Assembly: GCA_035541265.1 (NCBI GenBank)
Contig: DATKNQ010000096.1
Span: 1-29,674, forward strand
DNA from: Bog-159 sp035541265
GTDB taxonomy: Bacteria > Acidobacteriota > Terriglobia > Bryobacterales > Bryobacteraceae
DNA: 29,674 nt
Direction of reading: 5' to 3'
The notes under the pieces were generated by a model. It ran no database searches. It was not told where the DNA came from and saw only the letters and a list, made by a program, of their open reading frames with translations. Each line of letters begins with the position of its first letter. The first letter of the stretch is position 1. Position numbers and translations under genes: made by a program. Shown piece by piece: positions 1 to 7,328 of this stretch.

Positions 1-865
1 AAATCGTCTTCTGATCGTGAATTATGTCCGGCGAGGGATTGAACTCCACGCGCCCGCCTTCGCCCAGAAACACGATGCGTCCCCACTTCCGTGTGGCGCG
101 AATGGCAGTCGCCCGTGCGGCATCATTCGCCGAACAATCCACCGCGCGCTCCACGCCCGCGCCGCCCGTCAGCGCGCGGACCTCGGCCACGTTATCCGGC
201 CCCGCCGCGAGCGTCTCATCGCACACGGCCAGTTCCAGCGCCAGTTTCACGCGATCCGGAATCACATCGATGCCGATAATCTTGCGCGCGCCCAGCTTGC
301 GGCACAACGCTCCGGTGGCGAGGCCGACCGGCCCCAGCCCGGTGATCAGCACCGCGTCATTCCCGCTGATCCCGATCTTCTGCAGGCCTTCGTAGACTGT
401 GCCGAAGCCGCACGCCACCTGCGCCCCATCGGCGTAGCTCAGCTCATCCGGCAGCGCGATCAAGTCTTTTTCTTCCGCCAGCAGATAATCGGCCATGCCG
501 CCGTCCCGCTGCCATCCGTAGGCGCGCCGGTATTTCTCGCTGGTGCACGAAATCATGTAGCCGCGCCGGCAATCGTTGCACACTCCGCAGCCAGAGATGT
601 GATACACGATCACGCGGTCGCCCGCCGCAAACCGCCGGCAGCCCGGCCCGGTCTTCACGATCTGCCCCGCCGGCTCGTGTCCAGCCACCACGCCCTGGTA
701 GCCTTCCGGGCCTTTGCCCAGGTGCTCATGATAAATGCAGCGAATATCCGATCCGCAAATGGTCGAGGCTTTCATGCGCAGCAGCACCTCGCCATGGCCC
801 GGCTCCGGAACCGGCACTTCCCGCAGCACCACGCTGCTGTTGCCCGGCAAATAAGCGCCTTTCAT
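1..865 (-). CDS. Zinc-dependent medium-chain alcohol dehydrogenase (3' end outside window)
   Basis: The frame is open from the ATG at 865 to the left edge (288 codons seen; the family is usually about 340-350 residues), so the C-terminus is missing. The product is a cytosolic NAD(P)-dependent oxidoreductase of the sorbitol/threonine dehydrogenase type. Visible motifs are the catalytic-zinc CGSD motif (Cys37), GHE at 62-64, a structural-zinc set Cys93-x2-Cys96-x2-Cys99-x7-Cys107, and the Rossmann loop GLGPVG followed by an acidic residue in GIDV, which suggests NAD rather than NADP. Its ATG overlaps the TGA of the upstream aldo/keto reductase by one base (TGATG), which implies translational coupling. 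It is the last visible gene of a three-gene operon with a glycosidase. The substrate cannot be told from sequence; a sugar or polyol is an inference from context. Confidence 0.9.
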   Translation of the reverse strand, partial: MKGAYLPGNSSVVLREVPVPEPGHGEVLLRMKASTICGSDIRCIYHEHLGKGPEGYQGVVAGHEPAGQIVKTGPGCRRFAAGDRVIVYHISGCGVCNDCRRGYMISCTSEKYRRAYGWQRDGGMADYLLAEEKDLIALPDELSYADGAQVACGFGTVYEGLQKIGISGNDAVLITGLGPVGLATGALCRKLGARKIIGIDVIPDRVKLALELAVCDETLAAGPDNVAEVRALTGGAGVERAVDCSANDAARATAIRATRKWGRIVFLGEGGRVEFNPSPDIIHDQKTI

Positions 866-1872
866 CACGTGACGATCTCTCCCTTCGGATCCCAAAGATC
901 CTCCCAAGTCTGGTTGTCCTTCCACAGGAACACCTGACCCTTGATCAGCCGGCAATTCCGGTCGATGCCCGCGATCGCCAGCATTTCCGCGTCCGTCAGC
1001 GGTTCGGTCGTGGTGGCGCGCAGGTTCGCCTCGTAATTGCGCGGCTTGGTCGAAAACGGGATCGGTGTCTGCCCGCGCTGGACGGCCCACTTCACGCACA
1101 CCACCGCCGGATGCACGCCCAGCCGCTCCGCGATCCGCACGATCACCGGATCTTCGATATCCACCGTGTCGCCTGCCGTGCGGTCGCGCTGCGGCCGGCC
1201 CGGCGAGCCTACCGGGCAATATCCGACAGGCTGGATCCCCTGGCTGCGCACGAACTCAAACAACTCCGGCTGCTGGAAGTGCGGATGCAATTCCATCTCG
1301 TTAATCGCCGGCTTGATGCGCGCGTCGCGCAGCACCAGCTTTAGCTTCGGGACCGTCATGTTCGACGTGCCGATGTGCCGCACGAAGCCGAGATCCACCA
1401 GTCGCTCCATCTGCCGCCACGTCTTCATGAAATTCTCGTGGATGTACGGCCGCGCATCCGGACTGCGCGAGTCCACGCTGCACCCCGGCGGATGGAAATT
1501 CGGAAACGGCCAGTGCACCAGGTACATGTCGAGGTAATCCAGCCGCAGATCGGCGAGCGACTGGCGGCACTGCGGGATCACGTCGCCTTCCGCGTGTTTG
1601 TCGTTCCACAGCTTGGAAGTGATCCAGAGGTCCTCGCGCCGGATGCCCTCTGCTTGCAGCGCCTGGAACGCACGGCCGATGTGTGCCTCGTTGTTGTACA
1701 CCGAAGCGCAGTCCAGATGGCGGTAGCCGTACAAAACCGCGCCGTGCACCGCCGCCGCCACCTCCTCCGGCGCCACGTGATCCGAGCCGAAGGTGCCTAA
1801 TCCGATGGCCGGCATGATCGCGCCGGTGTACAGCGTTCGTTTGGGAATCAGAGCCGGGTCAATCATCTTCAT
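865..1872 (-). CDS. Aldo/keto reductase
   Basis: The 335-residue protein has the usual length of a single-domain AKR TIM barrel. The catalytic tetrad is visible: Asp54 (in HLDCASVY), Tyr59, Lys87 (in TSKLWND) and His120 (in LVHWP). The N-terminal PAIGLGTFG and the cofactor-side FSTKPRN segment fit the family, so NAD(P)H-dependent carbonyl/aldose reduction or the reverse oxidation is expected. The open frame extends 5' to 2040, but that part is arginine-rich and lies inside the upstream glycosidase gene. The ATG at 1872 (or 1866, two codons on) gives a normal AKR N-terminus and a short overlap (12 or 6 nt) with the glycosidase stop at 1859-1861. The 3' end overlaps the dehydrogenase start. The physiological substrate is unknown; a sugar released by the glycosidase is plausible. 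Confidence 0.9.
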   Translation of the reverse strand: MKMIDPALIPKRTLYTGAIMPAIGLGTFGSDHVAPEEVAAAVHGAVLYGYRHLDCASVYNNEAHIGRAFQALQAEGIRREDLWITSKLWNDKHAEGDVIPQCRQSLADLRLDYLDMYLVHWPFPNFHPPGCSVDSRSPDARPYIHENFMKTWRQMERLVDLGFVRHIGTSNMTVPKLKLVLRDARIKPAINEMELHPHFQQPELFEFVRSQGIQPVGYCPVGSPGRPQRDRTAGDTVDIEDPVIVRIAERLGVHPAVVCVKWAVQRGQTPIPFSTKPRNYEANLRATTTEPLTDAEMLAIAGIDRNCRLIKGQVFLWKDNQTWEDLWDPKGEIVT

Positions 1873-3520
1873 ACCAGTTGTAACGCACTGACTTGCCGTC
1901 CAGCCGCCAGTTCTCCGGAGTCGTCGTATCCATCCAGTCGAGCGCCGCGCCCGGCGGATGCACGCGTGCCGCTTCTTCGAGCGCCGCCCGCAGCGCCGGT
2001 TTCTGCGACGCGACGACAGCCGCCGGATCGAGCGAAACAAACAGCGCCGTGCCGCTGCGCGCCACCAAGTCGAGCCACTGCCGCGTCAGCTTCCACGGGA
2101 TATCCGCCGTCAGCGGCACGCAATCCGCATCGGCGGTGAAGAACGTGTTGTGCTGGTCCATGCGAAACGCCAGGGTGTTGACGCCCATCTTGCGCGTGCG
2201 AGTCCACTCGCGCCCGCTGGTATCGTCGCCGATGCGCTGCGCTTCCACGAGACCCGCCGCCAGGTGCCCGATCGTGTTGCAGCCGAGTAGCACGGCATGG
2301 CCGGCGCCGCTGCGGATCGCGCGATACAGATCCAGAATGATCTCGGCGGTGGTCTTGCCGCGATCGTGGAAATGCCAGCCCGCGCTGGTCAGCGCCGGAC
2401 CCATTTCAAAACCCCAGCGCCCGGTCAAATCGAAAGTCGAGAAGTCATACTTGATCAGCTCGTAGCCCCACTCGCGAATCGTGCGGATGCCCGCGCCGAT
2501 ATATGCGAGCGCCTCGGGAATGCTCGGGTCAATCGGAATTAGTTCTCCCTTCGACCGGCCTCCGGCGGGCGGCAGCCGCCACGCTTCCGCGCGCCGATCG
2601 GAGGTCAGAGTCGGCCTGACCCAGATCCCCGGACGCACGCCCGTCGCTTTCATCTGCTTCGCCAAGCCCGCCATGTCCGGATAAGCTGGCGTGGTCTGCG
2701 CGACCGGCCCGGCGCCTTCGGGCGCCGCGCCCCAGCCCATGTCGATTACCGCAAACGGCGGATTCGAGCCGCGCGCAAGCTCGGCCAGCAACTCCGCATC
2801 CTTCAAACTCGCCGCTGCCGATGTGTTCTCGCCGTAAGCGTAATACCAATTGTTGCTGCCGTAGACGGGCTGCGCCGTGAGCCGCGGCTTCGGGCACATC
2901 AGCCGGCAGAACGCGCGCGCGGCTTCCAGCGCTGATTCGCCCGCCTGTCCCTGGCGCACGACGATCGTGGCGGCTTCCAGGCGCCGTTCGCCCAACTCCA
3001 CCCCGCTGCCGCCATTGCTCACGTCGACCCACAGGGTGATGCCGCCCGCATCTGTCTGCCACGCGCAAATGGAGGCCGCGCCCGTCATCACGCCATAACC
3101 GTGCGTCGCACCGGCATGCCACGCGAGCACGTACCACGGCATCAACCGTTCGCCGGCCAAGCCGCGCCATTCCAGATCCCCATACGAGCGTTCCCAATGA
3201 TCGCCCAGAAACCGGCAGCCGTCCGGGAACGATCCGTCCCAGCGAAGGCGCATCCGCATCAGCCGCGTGTGCGATGCGCTCACCGTAATCGCGCCCCGCT
3301 CGACCGCGATCTCGATGCCGTTGGCTTGCCAGCGATTCCCCGAGCGCACGAGGCTGACGCCGCGCGAATCGCCCTCCGCAAACGCCATCACGCGATCCGG
3401 CGCGCGCAGCGGATCAGGAAGTTCGGGGGTCGTCGCCGCCGCGCGTCCGCGAGCGGCTACTGCCGCGGCGCCCATGCCCAGCAGAAACGACCGGCGTCCG
3501 GAAGAGTGATCGGATCCCAT
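1859..3520 (-). CDS. Tat-exported clan GH-D glycosidase, alpha-galactosidase-like (GH36/GH27 type)
   Basis: The 553-residue product begins with a twin-arginine signal (GRRSFLLGMGAAAVAA), so a folded export route to the periplasm is likely. A beta-rich N-terminal domain to about residue 215 precedes a TIM barrel. Barrel landmarks match clan GH-D: VIDMGWG (in place of the usual DDGW), GIWVRP, KYDF with the predicted nucleophile Asp359, and RIGDD with the predicted acid/base Asp432 or Asp433. The expected reaction is retaining hydrolysis of alpha-galactosides or related alpha-glycosides. The family is inferred from motifs only; other GH-D specificities such as alpha-N-acetylgalactosaminidase are possible. 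No Shine-Dalgarno is obvious before the ATG, but no other start keeps the Tat motif. It heads the operon with the aldo/keto reductase and dehydrogenase. Confidence 0.75.
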   Translation of the reverse strand: MGSDHSSGRRSFLLGMGAAAVAARGRAAATTPELPDPLRAPDRVMAFAEGDSRGVSLVRSGNRWQANGIEIAVERGAITVSASHTRLMRMRLRWDGSFPDGCRFLGDHWERSYGDLEWRGLAGERLMPWYVLAWHAGATHGYGVMTGAASICAWQTDAGGITLWVDVSNGGSGVELGERRLEAATIVVRQGQAGESALEAARAFCRLMCPKPRLTAQPVYGSNNWYYAYGENTSAAASLKDAELLAELARGSNPPFAVIDMGWGAAPEGAGPVAQTTPAYPDMAGLAKQMKATGVRPGIWVRPTLTSDRRAEAWRLPPAGGRSKGELIPIDPSIPEALAYIGAGIRTIREWGYELIKYDFSTFDLTGRWGFEMGPALTSAGWHFHDRGKTTAEIILDLYRAIRSGAGHAVLLGCNTIGHLAAGLVEAQRIGDDTSGREWTRTRKMGVNTLAFRMDQHNTFFTADADCVPLTADIPWKLTRQWLDLVARSGTALFVSLDPAAVVASQKPALRAALEEAARVHPPGAALDWMDTTTPENWRLDGKSVRYNWYEDD

Positions 3521-3551
3521 CAGACCGCATAGTAGCGCGCTTTGCGGGCTG

Positions 3552-3568
3552 CTAACCTCAGAGGTTAG
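3552..3568. promoter_or_regulatory. Perfect 8-bp inverted repeat over the ribosome binding site
   Basis: CTAACCTC and GAGGTTAG are separated by one base and end two bases before the ATG at 3571. The right arm holds the GAGG ribosome binding site of the TonB-domain gene. As RNA it could fold as a 7-bp stem with a 3-base loop and hide the site. As DNA it could be an operator, since it lies in the 50-bp divergent spacer between the glycosidase and the TonB-domain gene. Function is not known. Confidence 0.4.
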
Positions 3569-3570
3569 TT

Positions 3571-4011
3571 ATGCCGCCGCGCCAGTTAGCCCTCGCGATT
3601 CTCCTGGCCTGCGCCTGCCTGGCCCAAGCGCCGGATCCTGGCGTGGAGGTAGCGGTGGCCCCCGTTTACCCCGAGCTCGCCGTCACCGGCCGGATCAGCG
3701 GCAGCGTGATCGTCGACATCCATGTGACCGAGCAGGGCGCCGTCGAAAGCACTGCGGCCCCCGAGGGCGATGCCTTACTGCGCCAGGCTGCGACCGACGC
3801 CGCCCGCCAGTGGCGCTTCCAGGCGCGCTCCGCCCGCCGCGACTTGAAGCTGATTTTCTCTTTCCGCCTGATGCCCAAAGGCACGCCCGAAGCCCAACTC
3901 GGCGCGGTCTTCCGGCCGCCCTTCACCGTGGAAGTCCGGCGCGCCTCGCCCGGACCGGTCAGCCACTACGCGCGAGCCGAGCCCCCAGAATCCGGTAAAC
4001 GGCCGGATTGA
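3571..4011 (+). CDS. Small exported protein with a TonB C-terminal-like domain
   Basis: The 146-residue protein has an N-terminal signal peptide (LALAILLACACLAQA). A single domain follows at about residues 30-105 with the TonB-C pattern: VYPELA, GRISGSVIVDIHVTEQG, an LRQAATDAARQW helix and a final WRF strand. It lacks the membrane anchor plus proline-rich spacer of a true TonB, so it is more likely a periplasmic TonB-C-like protein than an energy transducer. The segment after residue 110 is not conserved-looking. It is divergent from the glycosidase gene, and its last 53 bases overlap the end of the alpha/beta hydrolase gene on the other strand. The start is supported by GAGG seven bases upstream. 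Confidence 0.75.
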   Translation: MPPRQLALAILLACACLAQAPDPGVEVAVAPVYPELAVTGRISGSVIVDIHVTEQGAVESTAAPEGDALLRQAATDAARQWRFQARSARRDLKLIFSFRLMPKGTPEAQLGAVFRPPFTVEVRRASPGPVSHYARAEPPESGKRPD

Positions 4012-4717
4012 ACACCAGACCGATGTGGGTCCCCGGCACCTCGCAGTCGATCTCCGGATTGCCGGTCAGGCAAAAGCGCCAGTCGACGATGCCGTCACTC
4101 TTTGTAAAGATGGCCGTCTGCGCCACGCCTTCCGGAAACTCCGCCTTCAGCGACGATACAAACTCGCAGGTGCAGGCTTCCGTGTAGCAGCCCGGCAGGA
4201 TGTGTCCGGCATGTTCCCGCAGAATGCGGTTGCGGATCGCGTCACTCGCGCGCAAGACTTTGGCGTGCGCCACCGGCCCCCGGAAAGGCGATCCCAATGT
4301 CGTAACGGAAGCCACCTGGTCGGGCCTCTGCGCCGCCACCGACCGCGCGATAATGCCGCCCAGGCTATGCCCCACCAAATGCACGCGCTGGCCGGTGGCC
4401 GTGAACGCGCGCTTGATGGTTTCGTTCAGCCGCCGCCGGATCAGCAGGTTGGGACACTCGGCATTCCACCCGATCCCCGAAAAGTAAGACCGGTACCCGA
4501 CCGTCCGCAGCCACGAAAACATCTCCCCCAGATAGGCGTCGGTCCCCAGAAATCCGGGGATCAGTATGACGGCCTCGCCCTTCCCTTGCGGGACGCCTAG
4601 CCCATAGAAGACCGAAGTCAGCCTCAGTTGCACGAGCTCCAGACCCACCAGGAGTTCCTGCCACATGGAGACTTCCGCTTCGCGCCTTTCGTGGACGGAA
4701 TACCGTTGGCCCGTCAT
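3959..4717 (-). CDS. Alpha/beta hydrolase (lipase/esterase-like)
   Basis: The 252-residue alpha/beta hydrolase has an oxyanion-side LIPGFLG segment, the nucleophile elbow GHSLGG (Ser118), a probable acid Asp208 in KSDGIVDW and His231 in GTHIG. It is a serine hydrolase of the PGAP1/lipase-like group; the substrate is not evident. There is no signal peptide, so it is probably cytosolic. The open frame reaches back to 4765, but AGGAG sits six bases before the ATG at 4717, which is preferred; the ATG at 4666 is a further alternative. It lies 97 bp downstream of the phasin-like gene on the same strand, so they may be co-transcribed. A link to PHA metabolism is only an inference from position. Confidence 0.8.
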   Translation of the reverse strand: MTGQRYSVHERREAEVSMWQELLVGLELVQLRLTSVFYGLGVPQGKGEAVILIPGFLGTDAYLGEMFSWLRTVGYRSYFSGIGWNAECPNLLIRRRLNETIKRAFTATGQRVHLVGHSLGGIIARSVAAQRPDQVASVTTLGSPFRGPVAHAKVLRASDAIRNRILREHAGHILPGCYTEACTCEFVSSLKAEFPEGVAQTAIFTKSDGIVDWRFCLTGNPEIDCEVPGTHIGLVFNPAVYRILGARLARSG

Positions 4718-4814
4718 GCGTCTCCTAGTGTATCCGATTCGGCATGCCGGGGAATGCCACCGCACGCGGAGCGGACGTGGCTAGTTCCGCCCCGCGTTTT
4801 CAAGCATTCAAACG

Positions 4815-5693
4815 TTATTTGCGGCGGCCTGCGTGCGCGTGCGCTGGCGCGGGCGGCGGAGGCAGGAACGGCTTCATAGCGACGTCGAGCAGCGACTTCT
4901 GCGCGTTCACGAGATTCTCGACTCCCCGTCGCGCGAACTCGCCCACGGTGGTCGATGGCTCGGGCGAAGGTTTCACCATCTCCTTCGCGGTCTTCACCGC
5001 GCCATCCACCTGCCGCGCGGCGATCTCCAGCAAATGCTTCTGCGAATCCGCGAACTTATCCATGCCGTCTTTCGCCAGATCGATCAGCTTGCGGCGCTCG
5101 GACGGTTTCAGGACTTTGTGCTTTCCGTTACCTTCGGTGTGGGTCACGTCCACCACCAGGTCGAGGAATCTCTTTTGCGTGTGGACGAAGTTCTCCAGGC
5201 CTTCCCGGGTGACTTCCGCCAGGTTCTTGCCCTCATAGGGCTTGCCCTCTTTGATGGCTGTCACGATGGCCGCGCTCTGCTTATCCACCATGTCCAGGAA
5301 CTTCTTCTGCATGCCCACGAAGGTCGTGACCGACTCGCCGATGGCGTCCGTCACCGCGGCGGCCGTGCCTTTCAATCCCATGCCGTCGCGCACGCCGTTC
5401 ATGAGCAGGCCGTTCTCTTCCGCGGCCAAGTCCAACAGGATTCTTTGCGCCGCCACAAAGTTCGCGATGCCTTGCCCCGCCAGATCTACAATGGCGGTCA
5501 GCGGGCGCACCGGCGAAAAGTTCACCCGCTCGCGGACAAATGCCAACGCCAGGGAGTTCTGCTGTGCTGTTAAATCCAACAGAATTTTTTGCGTTGCGAC
5601 GAAACTTTCCAGGCCCTGCCGCGCCCAGTTGGCTAACGTGGACGCCAGCGTAGGAGAGGGGGTCGCGGTAGCAGACTTCTTAGGGCTTTCCAT
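4815..5693 (-). CDS. Six-repeat phasin-like protein
   Basis: The 292-residue protein is built of six similar amphipathic helical units. The core is F-V-x-x-Q-K-x-L-L-D-L, starting at residues 31, 79, 125, 169, 214 and 261, so the spacing is a regular 44-48 residues. Each core is preceded by a pattern like A-R-x-G-L-E-N. The C-terminus is a proline, alanine and histidine tail ending GRRK. No signal peptide or membrane segment is seen. FVxxQKxLLDL helices recall phasins and granule-associated proteins, and the gene is divergent from phaR with a PhaR-type operator in front, so coating of polyhydroxyalkanoate granules is the best inference. Classical phasins have one such helical domain and about 110-190 residues. 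AAAAGGAG lies six bases before the ATG. Confidence 0.75.
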   Translation of the reverse strand: MESPKKSATATPSPTLASTLANWARQGLESFVATQKILLDLTAQQNSLALAFVRERVNFSPVRPLTAIVDLAGQGIANFVAAQRILLDLAAEENGLLMNGVRDGMGLKGTAAAVTDAIGESVTTFVGMQKKFLDMVDKQSAAIVTAIKEGKPYEGKNLAEVTREGLENFVHTQKRFLDLVVDVTHTEGNGKHKVLKPSERRKLIDLAKDGMDKFADSQKHLLEIAARQVDGAVKTAKEMVKPSPEPSTTVGEFARRGVENLVNAQKSLLDVAMKPFLPPPPAPAHAHAGRRK

Positions 5694-5707
5694 GATATAC
5701 TCCTTTT

Positions 5708-5724
5708 ATGCTGCGTTGCAGCAT
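5708..5724. promoter_or_regulatory. Putative PhaR operator, perfect 7-bp arms
   Basis: The site is ATGCTGC-GTT-GCAGCAT. It contains CTGC-N3-GCAG, the TGC-rich palindrome reported as the PhaR target in Paracoccus denitrificans (from memory). It covers the region just downstream of the predicted transcription start of the phasin-like gene, where a bound repressor would block transcription. Confidence 0.7.
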
Positions 5725-5732
5725 CCAGGTTG

Positions 5733-5761
5733 AGTATAGCGCCGGCCCGTCCGGCTGTCAA
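5733..5761 (-). promoter_or_regulatory. Sigma-70-type promoter of the phasin-like gene
   Basis: Read on the minus strand, TTGACA (5761-5756) and TATACT (5738-5733) are exactly 17 bp apart, a near-consensus pair. Initiation would be near 5726, directly against the PhaR-type palindrome and about 30 nt upstream of the ATG at 5693. A strong promoter held down by a repressor fits a phasin gene. Confidence 0.75.
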
Positions 5762-5786
5762 GGAATATAGAATCTAATTATCTGTT

Positions 5787-6293
5787 ATGAGCGACCGCCA
5801 GGCCGTCATCAAAAAGTACGAAAACCGGCGCCTCTACGACACCGGCTCCAGCCGCTACGTCAACCTCGATGACGTCGCCCGCATGGTGCGCGAAGGCGTG
5901 GACGTGCAGGTGATCGACGCCCGCACCGGTGGAGATCTCACGCGCGTCATCCTCACCCAGATCATCATGGAGGACGCCAAGGGCCACGAATCCGGCCTGC
6001 CCCTCGACCTGCTCCGCAAGCTGATCGTAGCTTCCGACCGCGCCACGCACGACTTCCTGAGCTGGTATCTGACCACTGTCACCGACATGTACCAGAAGGC
6101 GCAAAGCGCGCTGCAGACCCGCCCCCTCGACCTGATGCGCAACATCTTTAGCTCGCTGCCGCACCCGGCCGCGCCGCCTCCGCCGGTCCCCGGCGAAGAG
6201 CTCGAAGCCCTCCGCCGCCACGTCCAGGAGCTCGAAGCCCGCCTCGAACAGGTCGCCGCCGTACGAAAAAAGCCGCGAAAAAAACGCACATAG
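5787..6293 (+). CDS. phaR: Polyhydroxyalkanoate synthesis regulator PhaR
   Basis: The 168-residue protein starts with the PHB/PHA accumulation regulator DNA-binding domain: IKKYENRRLYDT, SRYVNLDDVARMV and VIDARTGGDLTRVILTQI at residues 8-60. A second helical domain, about 65-115, contains LRKLIVASDRATHDFLSWYL. A proline-rich linker leads to a short coiled coil (about 135-158) and a basic tail KKPRKKRT. In known systems PhaR represses phasin genes and is released by binding nascent PHA granules. It is divergent from the phasin-like gene, with a candidate operator between them. No clear Shine-Dalgarno is seen before the ATG. No PHA synthase gene is in the window. Confidence 0.9.
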   Translation: MSDRQAVIKKYENRRLYDTGSSRYVNLDDVARMVREGVDVQVIDARTGGDLTRVILTQIIMEDAKGHESGLPLDLLRKLIVASDRATHDFLSWYLTTVTDMYQKAQSALQTRPLDLMRNIFSSLPHPAAPPPPVPGEELEALRRHVQELEARLEQVAAVRKKPRKKRT

Positions 6294-6344
6294 CCATTGA
6301 CACGGCCCCGGAACTGCAACATGATTGCATGCAAGGGGGATGCC

Positions 6345-6785
6345 ATGGACACCGTCGGTTCGATGCTGCGGCACAAAGGATCCGATATTTTCTGGCTGTC
6401 GCCGGAAGCCACCGTTTATGAAGCTGTCGCCATGATGGCGGATAAAGGGGTGGGCGCCCTACTGGTGATCGCCGCCGGTAAGTTAGCCGGAATTGTCTCC
6501 GAGCGCGACTACGCGCGCAAGGTCATTCTGAAAGGCAAGCACTCCCACGAAATCCAGGTAAAAGAGATCATGACCAGTCCGGTGTTTACCGTGACGCCCG
6601 AGCATTCCGTCGAGGACTGCATGCGGATCATTACCGCGCACCGCATTCGCCACCTGCCCGTCATGAAAGGCGACGCGCTCAAGGGTATGATCTCGATCGG
6701 AGACGTGGTCCGGTCGATCATCTCCGCCCAAGCGCACACGATTGACCAGTTGAGCGGATACATCGAAGGCCGCTATCCGGCCTAG
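6345..6785 (+). CDS. Two-CBS-domain protein
   Basis: The 146-residue protein consists only of a CBS pair: CBS1 at about residues 10-65 (ATVYEAVAMMADKGVGALLV, then GIVSERDYARKV) and CBS2 at about 75-135 (MTSPVFTVTPEHSVEDCM, then GMISIGDVVRSII). Such stand-alone proteins bind adenine nucleotides and act as cytosolic sensors; the partner is unknown here. The frame is open upstream to a TTG at 6297, but AAGGGGG at 6333-6339 stands just before the ATG at 6345, which gives the normal start MDTVGSML. It lies 51 bp after phaR on the same strand and may be co-transcribed with it. Confidence 0.88.
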   Translation: MDTVGSMLRHKGSDIFWLSPEATVYEAVAMMADKGVGALLVIAAGKLAGIVSERDYARKVILKGKHSHEIQVKEIMTSPVFTVTPEHSVEDCMRIITAHRIRHLPVMKGDALKGMISIGDVVRSIISAQAHTIDQLSGYIEGRYPA

Positions 6786-6791
6786 TGGGGC

Positions 6792-6824
6792 AGGGCCGTG
6801 CCCTACGCGGGGCTCGCAGCCCCG
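6792..6824. repeat. Two adjacent GC-rich hairpins after the CBS gene
   Basis: AGGGC-CGT-GCCCT at 6792-6804 is followed by CGGGGCT-CGC-AGCCCCG at 6808-6824. Both have perfect stems and three-base loops and begin seven bases after the CBS stop codon. There is no T-run, so they are either a weak terminator or a REP-like palindromic element. Confidence 0.5.
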
Positions 6825-7225
6825 CCGCACCTCCGGGTTCGGCGCAAGTCCGAACCGCGCACTGCGCCTAGCCTCCCGAGAACTGAATACGCCAGATCGA
6901 GATGCAGGTCCCGATTCAGGCAGTTGACGGCTAGCCACCCTGCGTGCCGACTCCAAGCATTTGCTGACTTCTCTGCGGCAATGATTCGGTATGCTTCTTG
7001 GGATGGCGATCGAAATCTGGCCTCGGCGAGCCGATTACGTTGAACATGTACGGCCCAACGTGCATCACAGCCGTGTTCCCCGATTGCATGACAAAACAAG
7101 GGCCGCTCCCCACTTTCACGGTTAGTCCCGTATGCTCGTTCGGCAGCGAGCCTGAGCATATCCTCGCTTGGGACGTTCGGCTCTCGGAGGAGGAGCACCA
7201 TCGAAGGACTGAGCTGGCAAGTCAC
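6803..7225 (-). pseudogene. Probable frameshifted remnant of an unrecognised gene
   Basis: Three protein-like segments follow each other on the minus strand in alternating frames. The first, read from the GTG at 7225, contains MVLLLREPNVPSED and LRLAAERAYG. The second, in the next frame at about 7119-6960, contains VMQSGNTAVMHVGPYMFNV and PQRSQQ. The third returns to the first frame at about 6960-6870 with HAGWLAVNCLN and DLAYSVLGRLGA. Joined, they read as one continuous soluble domain; read in a single frame the middle is arginine- and histidine-rich noise. I do not recognise the family with confidence. The single open frame of 140 codons could be mistaken for an intact gene. Confidence 0.5.
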
Positions 7226-7328
7226 CTTGCTTCGCAGGGACGAATCTCGTTCTCCCCGGCGCTTACGGTCTTGCTGATCGCTGACAGACTGCCCTTATCA
7301 TGATCGGTACAGCCGAATTCTAGCGCTC

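Noticed and set aside
17..937. 306-codon plus-strand frame at the left edge
   Set aside because: It is antisense to the zinc dehydrogenase, whose motifs are unambiguous; the frame is arginine- and histidine-rich, as expected for a GC-rich shadow.
1873..2040. N-terminal extension of the aldo/keto reductase
   Set aside because: It is a run of arginine-rich sequence inside the glycosidase gene; AKR homology starts near the ATG at 1872.
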